Part shown: positions 9,438 to 12,207 of the stretch, in pieces
Position numbering within the stretch: position 1 is the first letter of the stretch
Layout: every line of letters starts with the position of its first letter
Notes under the pieces: model-generated
Database searches by the model: none
Told to the model about the DNA's origin: nothing
Seen by the model: the letters and a program-made list of their open reading frames with translations, nothing else
Program-made: the position numbers and the translations under genes
Origin: Porogramme epimiltina
Taxonomy: Eukaryota > Basidiomycota > Agaricomycetes > Polyporales > Polyporaceae
Assembly: GCA_900155495.1 (NCBI GenBank)
Contig: FTLJ01001362.1
Coordinates: forward strand, 1-12,207
Direction of reading: 5' to 3'
Length of the DNA stretch: 12,207 nt

Positions 9438-11395
9438 ACCGTGGTGAGTATACACGGTAGACAGGATAGAGGAAGTGTTCAGCACCCCGAAGAAATGAGA
9501 GAATATATGCTGTCTGTGAGCTGTACTATGTGGGGTGGCACTGCTGATTCTACCGCGCGGAAAACGCTGATGCTGGTATGCACTTCTGATTGAGTTCCAG
9601 ATGCCCATGCATGTAGTAGAAGAGCGCTGTACGCGCGAGAATGAGAGATCAAATGCTGGATGGAATCGTGTGAGTTGTGCGCACAGCTCAGGTAGCTGGC
9701 GTCACTGATGCGTTGTGGGCATTGTGGTCGCTCGTAATGCTTAGTCCCACTGTTAGCTCTCTGGCGCTTCCCCGCTTCTCCCTCACGGACGCCTACCCTC
9801 AGCACTGCGAACTAGGTGAAGTACGTGATTCCCAATAGTTCTACCCAAATACGAGAGCTAGGGAGCATTCGAGCACATGGTCTCTGCCTGTCTCCCGCCT
9901 ATGTCTACTAAACCTGTCTGAGACAGGCCGCGAGTCGGTGCAAACTTCTATCAGTGAAATCGCACCGTATTTCACCCACTGAAACGGGGAAGTCCTCACA
10001 CTTCTTCACTGTATCAGTCCCCTGTCGACCCTGCTGGAGGAGATTCAGAACACCAATTAACCGTAACGGATTCTCTCATCGAGCAGCTGTTGTGCAGCAT
10101 CTCTCACCTCGTACGCAGCATTCGTTCGAAGTGGGCCTCTCCAGAGTGCTTGATGATCTCGCCGTGTGGGTGATCTCGATCACAGTGGCTGCCAGCCGTT
10201 CAGAAGAGCGGAGCTCGGAACCCTAGATGCGCATGCCTAGTGTGGACCCAGAACACATGGAAGCTCGTTCGCGGCGCGTGATATCCGAACCACGGGAAGA
10301 TGCGCCCCGCATTATAGAAGATGTACTAGCTCATGCGTACTCTTCGCCATAGCGTTGGCTTGGGCTATACCATCTCCTGCAATGAGAGCGAGAGTTACGA
10401 GTGCCACGCGGCACTGCCAGGTGGCAGGCTTTATCTGGACAGACCTCGTGATCAACGTATGCTTACTAAGCATGGATACCGGAGATGGGGGCACCTGCGC
10501 ATCACCTCTTCTCCCACACCGCATCCACGCCCCCAGCCAAAAAGCCCACCCACCCACCACACCCTGCGCTTTGGGGAGTCGTTTGGTGTCAATTTCTACT
10601 CACTACGCCTAGCGCTTTGGTGAAAGGATAGTCGCGTTTTCGAGGTCGTGCTTAATCACGTGGGCGCGCCTCCTGCCGGCGCTCCGCATGCGCATTTCCC
10701 ACCCGGCGAACTCGGAGGCAACACTGAGTCCCGAGTTCGATTCCCCTTGAGGCCTTCCACCAGGCCATTACTCATGCAATTAGGAAGCGCTGTAATGGCC
10801 TGTCCGGCGCATCAATAAGGGAGGTCCTCAAAGTGGAAGAGTCCCTTCTTCCATCTCCGAAGGTTCCCTAGTGCCAAATTCAATCGTGCGGTGCGTTACG
10901 TATTCACGTGGTGGTCGTGCCGCTGATGGGAGGATATCGATGTGTGTGGGCGTGTTAAGACACTCGATGCATCATTTTCAGCATTTTCCACCCCCCACGC
11001 CATTCACGCAGAGATGATCACGCTGCGCAGCCTTGGGAGCTCCACAATTTTTTTTTCGCACCGCTATCCTGATTATGACCGTGCGCAGTCGGGGAACGAT
11101 TAGATGTCCTTGGGAAGACTTGATCGTCAATAGAAGTGCTCGGTTGATAATGGTGGCTCTTGAGAAGATCGGAACCCCAGTCACGATGAGAGAAATTCGA
11201 ACTGAATTCCACACGGAACACGGCATGTCTCTCTCTGTAAACGTTGCTTGTCTCCGGAGGGTGCCAAGAGCCGTGTAGTGCATGCACTGGTTCTCTCAAA
11301 CTGAATCTATTCCTGTCATTCACCTGAAGATACGAACACAGTTGCCTGGGGAAAATTGAGGTGAACATTCCTCTTGCACTGAGCGCTCAGGTTGG
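9438..11395. other. 2-kb region with only weak ORFs and inverted repeats
   Basis: Upstream of the kinase and of the right-hand DUF6534 gene, so promoter sequence for both is expected. Candidate frames: plus 9954-10226, continuing in the same frame after one TAG (10224-10226) to 10353; minus 10312-10560; plus 11033-11278, whose second half (RLIMVALEKIGTPVTMREI) reads like a winged-helix segment. None is recognised with confidence. 10501-10565 is C-rich low-complexity sequence. A perfect 7+1+7 palindrome (cctgtctgagacagg, 9913-9927) and a 12-bp palindrome (agtgcatgcact, 11277-11288) are present. Confidence 0.5.
10761..10802. repeat. 11-bp perfect inverted repeat, 20-nt spacer
   Basis: Arms caggccattac (10761-10771) and gtaatggcctg (10792-10802) are exact complements separated by 20 nt. 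No gene explains it. It could be a hairpin, a dyad protein-binding site or the trace of a small inverted-repeat element; no flanking target duplication was noticed. Confidence 0.75.
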
Positions 11396-11402
11396 TATAT
11401 AT
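11396..11402 (+). promoter_or_regulatory. Candidate TATA box of right-hand DUF6534 gene
   Basis: TATATAT lies 98-104 bp upstream of the ATG at 11500, a distance usual for a fungal TATA element. No other support. Confidence 0.35.
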
Positions 11403-11499
11403 GTATGCGCTATGGCCTCGACCCTTCCGACCTTTGCGAGGACCCGAATAGTCCCAGTAGAGTCACTATCCCACAACCCCTCTTCTTCCTGGAAAAACC

Positions 11500-12013
11500 A
11501 TGAGCGCATCGCAGAGCTTTCAACCCCGCTCGGGTACCATGCCCATGCCCATGAATAGTGCCCCGCCCTCTCTTGACAATACATTCGGGGCCCTATTAGT
11601 AGGAGTCTTCATGAGCATCATGTAGGTAGTCTACCTTCCTCACTATACACTCTGACTCAAGGGTTCACAGCTTGTATGGCCTTTGTGTTCACCAAGCGTA
11701 CCAGTACATGCGTACCAGCTCGCGGGATACTCTATTCCTGAGACTATTGGTGAGTATGTTCCTACTGCATAGTAATGCAACACAAATTCTGACTTTGTTC
11801 CTCTAGGTCCCAGCTATGATGTATGGTCAAACTCTACGACGGATTGTGTCTCGCTGACAGTGAAGTCTACAGGCTCTTAGACACCCTCCACGTTGTCCTT
11901 AGCATGCACCAGACGTGAGACACTCCTTCGGCGTCGACATTCCGACCTCTATAATGAGGTTTCATAGATATCACTATAGCGTTACCAACTATTTCAACCG
12001 GATCCTTCCTTGA
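11500..12013 (+). pseudogene. DUF6534 membrane protein gene, 5' part only (truncated)
   Basis: Exons: 11500-11621, 11671-11749, 11807-11820, 11873-11914, 11968 onward; introns 49, 57, 52 and 53 nt, all GT-AG with phases that agree. The product starts MSASQSFQPRSGTMPMPM, then PPSLDNTFGALLVGVFMS, LYGLCVHQAYQYMRTSSRD, LLDTLHVVLSMHQ and TYHYSVTNYFN. These match the first gene (3653-5923) block by block, and exons 2, 3 and 4 have identical lengths (79, 14 and 42 nt) and phases. After NYFN the next expected block (the Pro-rich NPPALEYGTW equivalent) is lost: the frame hits TGA at 12011-12013, and shifting by one base recovers only DPSLI. No later exon is visible in the remaining 190 bp. It is either a truncated or frameshifted copy, or a real gene cut by a misjoin near the contig end. 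The first membrane segments are otherwise intact. Confidence 0.82.
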
Positions 12014-12207
12014 TCTGATACCGCCATCATCCACTTAGGCGCCCGTCGCCCCTCCCCTCCCCTTCCTTCCCCCCTACCCTCCCGTCGTCGTCACCAAACT
12101 GGGCGGCGTGGAGGTGCTGAGGCGTTCGGGTCCCGGCCATCTCGGTGCGTGGTGCCTCCGCCTGTATACGCAGCTCTGGTCGGAGTCGGGTTGGATCACC
12201 CGCTCTG
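12014..12207. other. Pyrimidine-rich, GC-rich tail of unknown origin
   Basis: 12049-12075 is an uninterrupted 27-nt pyrimidine tract and C runs continue to about 12083; the rest is GC-rich, unlike the preceding DUF6534 exons. On the plus strand a frame is open from after a TAG at 12036-12038 to the window end (about 56 codons, with GGVEVLRRSGPGHLGAWCLR), which could be a partial coding piece but is not recognised. The abrupt change suggests a junction or low-quality contig end. Confidence 0.45.

Noticed and set aside
10312..10560. Mpv17/PMP22-like membrane protein on the minus strand (GDGIAQ word)
   Set aside because: Only a short resemblance; no other family motif such as the conserved C-terminal block was found downstream.
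10725..10765. tRNA or SINE, from a T-loop-like gagttcgattccc
   Set aside because: The T-stem does not pair, no matching acceptor or anticodon arm was found upstream, and only a B-box-like word remains.

Overview
The window looks like a piece of a basidiomycete nuclear genome, probably Agaricomycetes. Two unlinked copies belong to the DUF6534 membrane-protein family, which is typical of mushroom-forming fungi. Genes are split by many GT-AG introns of about 42-65 nt, and coding DNA is closely spaced. Calls come from manual translation and splice reading; no alignment or database search was run.

Layout, left to right. Bases 8-72 are an Illumina Nextera P7/i7 adapter with a few errors, so the left end is library sequence, not genome. 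A G-rich 14-bp tandem repeat follows, then an NN gap flanked by an 8-bp direct repeat. From 995 to 3358 (minus strand) lies a GC-rich gene for a putative Cys4 zinc-binding nuclear protein with an Asp-rich tail. It is recognisable throughout but broken by several frame changes and two in-frame TAG codons, so it is either a pseudogene or poorly sequenced. Its upstream region holds three ~66-bp tandem repeats, each with a CACGTG E-box. From 3653 to 5923 (minus) is a full-length DUF6534 membrane protein gene with about 21 exons. A 1.5-kb stretch with no assignable gene follows. From 7418 to 9437 (minus) is an intact 10-exon long-chain-base (sphingosine) kinase gene of 509 codons. About 2 kb follows with only weak ORFs and some inverted repeats. 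From 11500 (plus) a second DUF6534 gene begins. It has the same internal exon sizes as the first (79, 14 and 42 nt) but stops matching at about 12010, where a pyrimidine-rich, GC-rich tail begins and runs to the end.

The genes do not form an obvious pathway. The sphingolipid kinase is a housekeeping or signalling enzyme, the DUF6534 proteins are uncharacterised multi-pass membrane proteins, and the broken gene looks nuclear. No mobile element, CRISPR array, RNA gene or convincing new system was found. The most useful observations are the adapter contamination, the paired DUF6534 genes with conserved microexons, the E-box repeat array, and the question of whether the zinc-binding gene is truly decayed.
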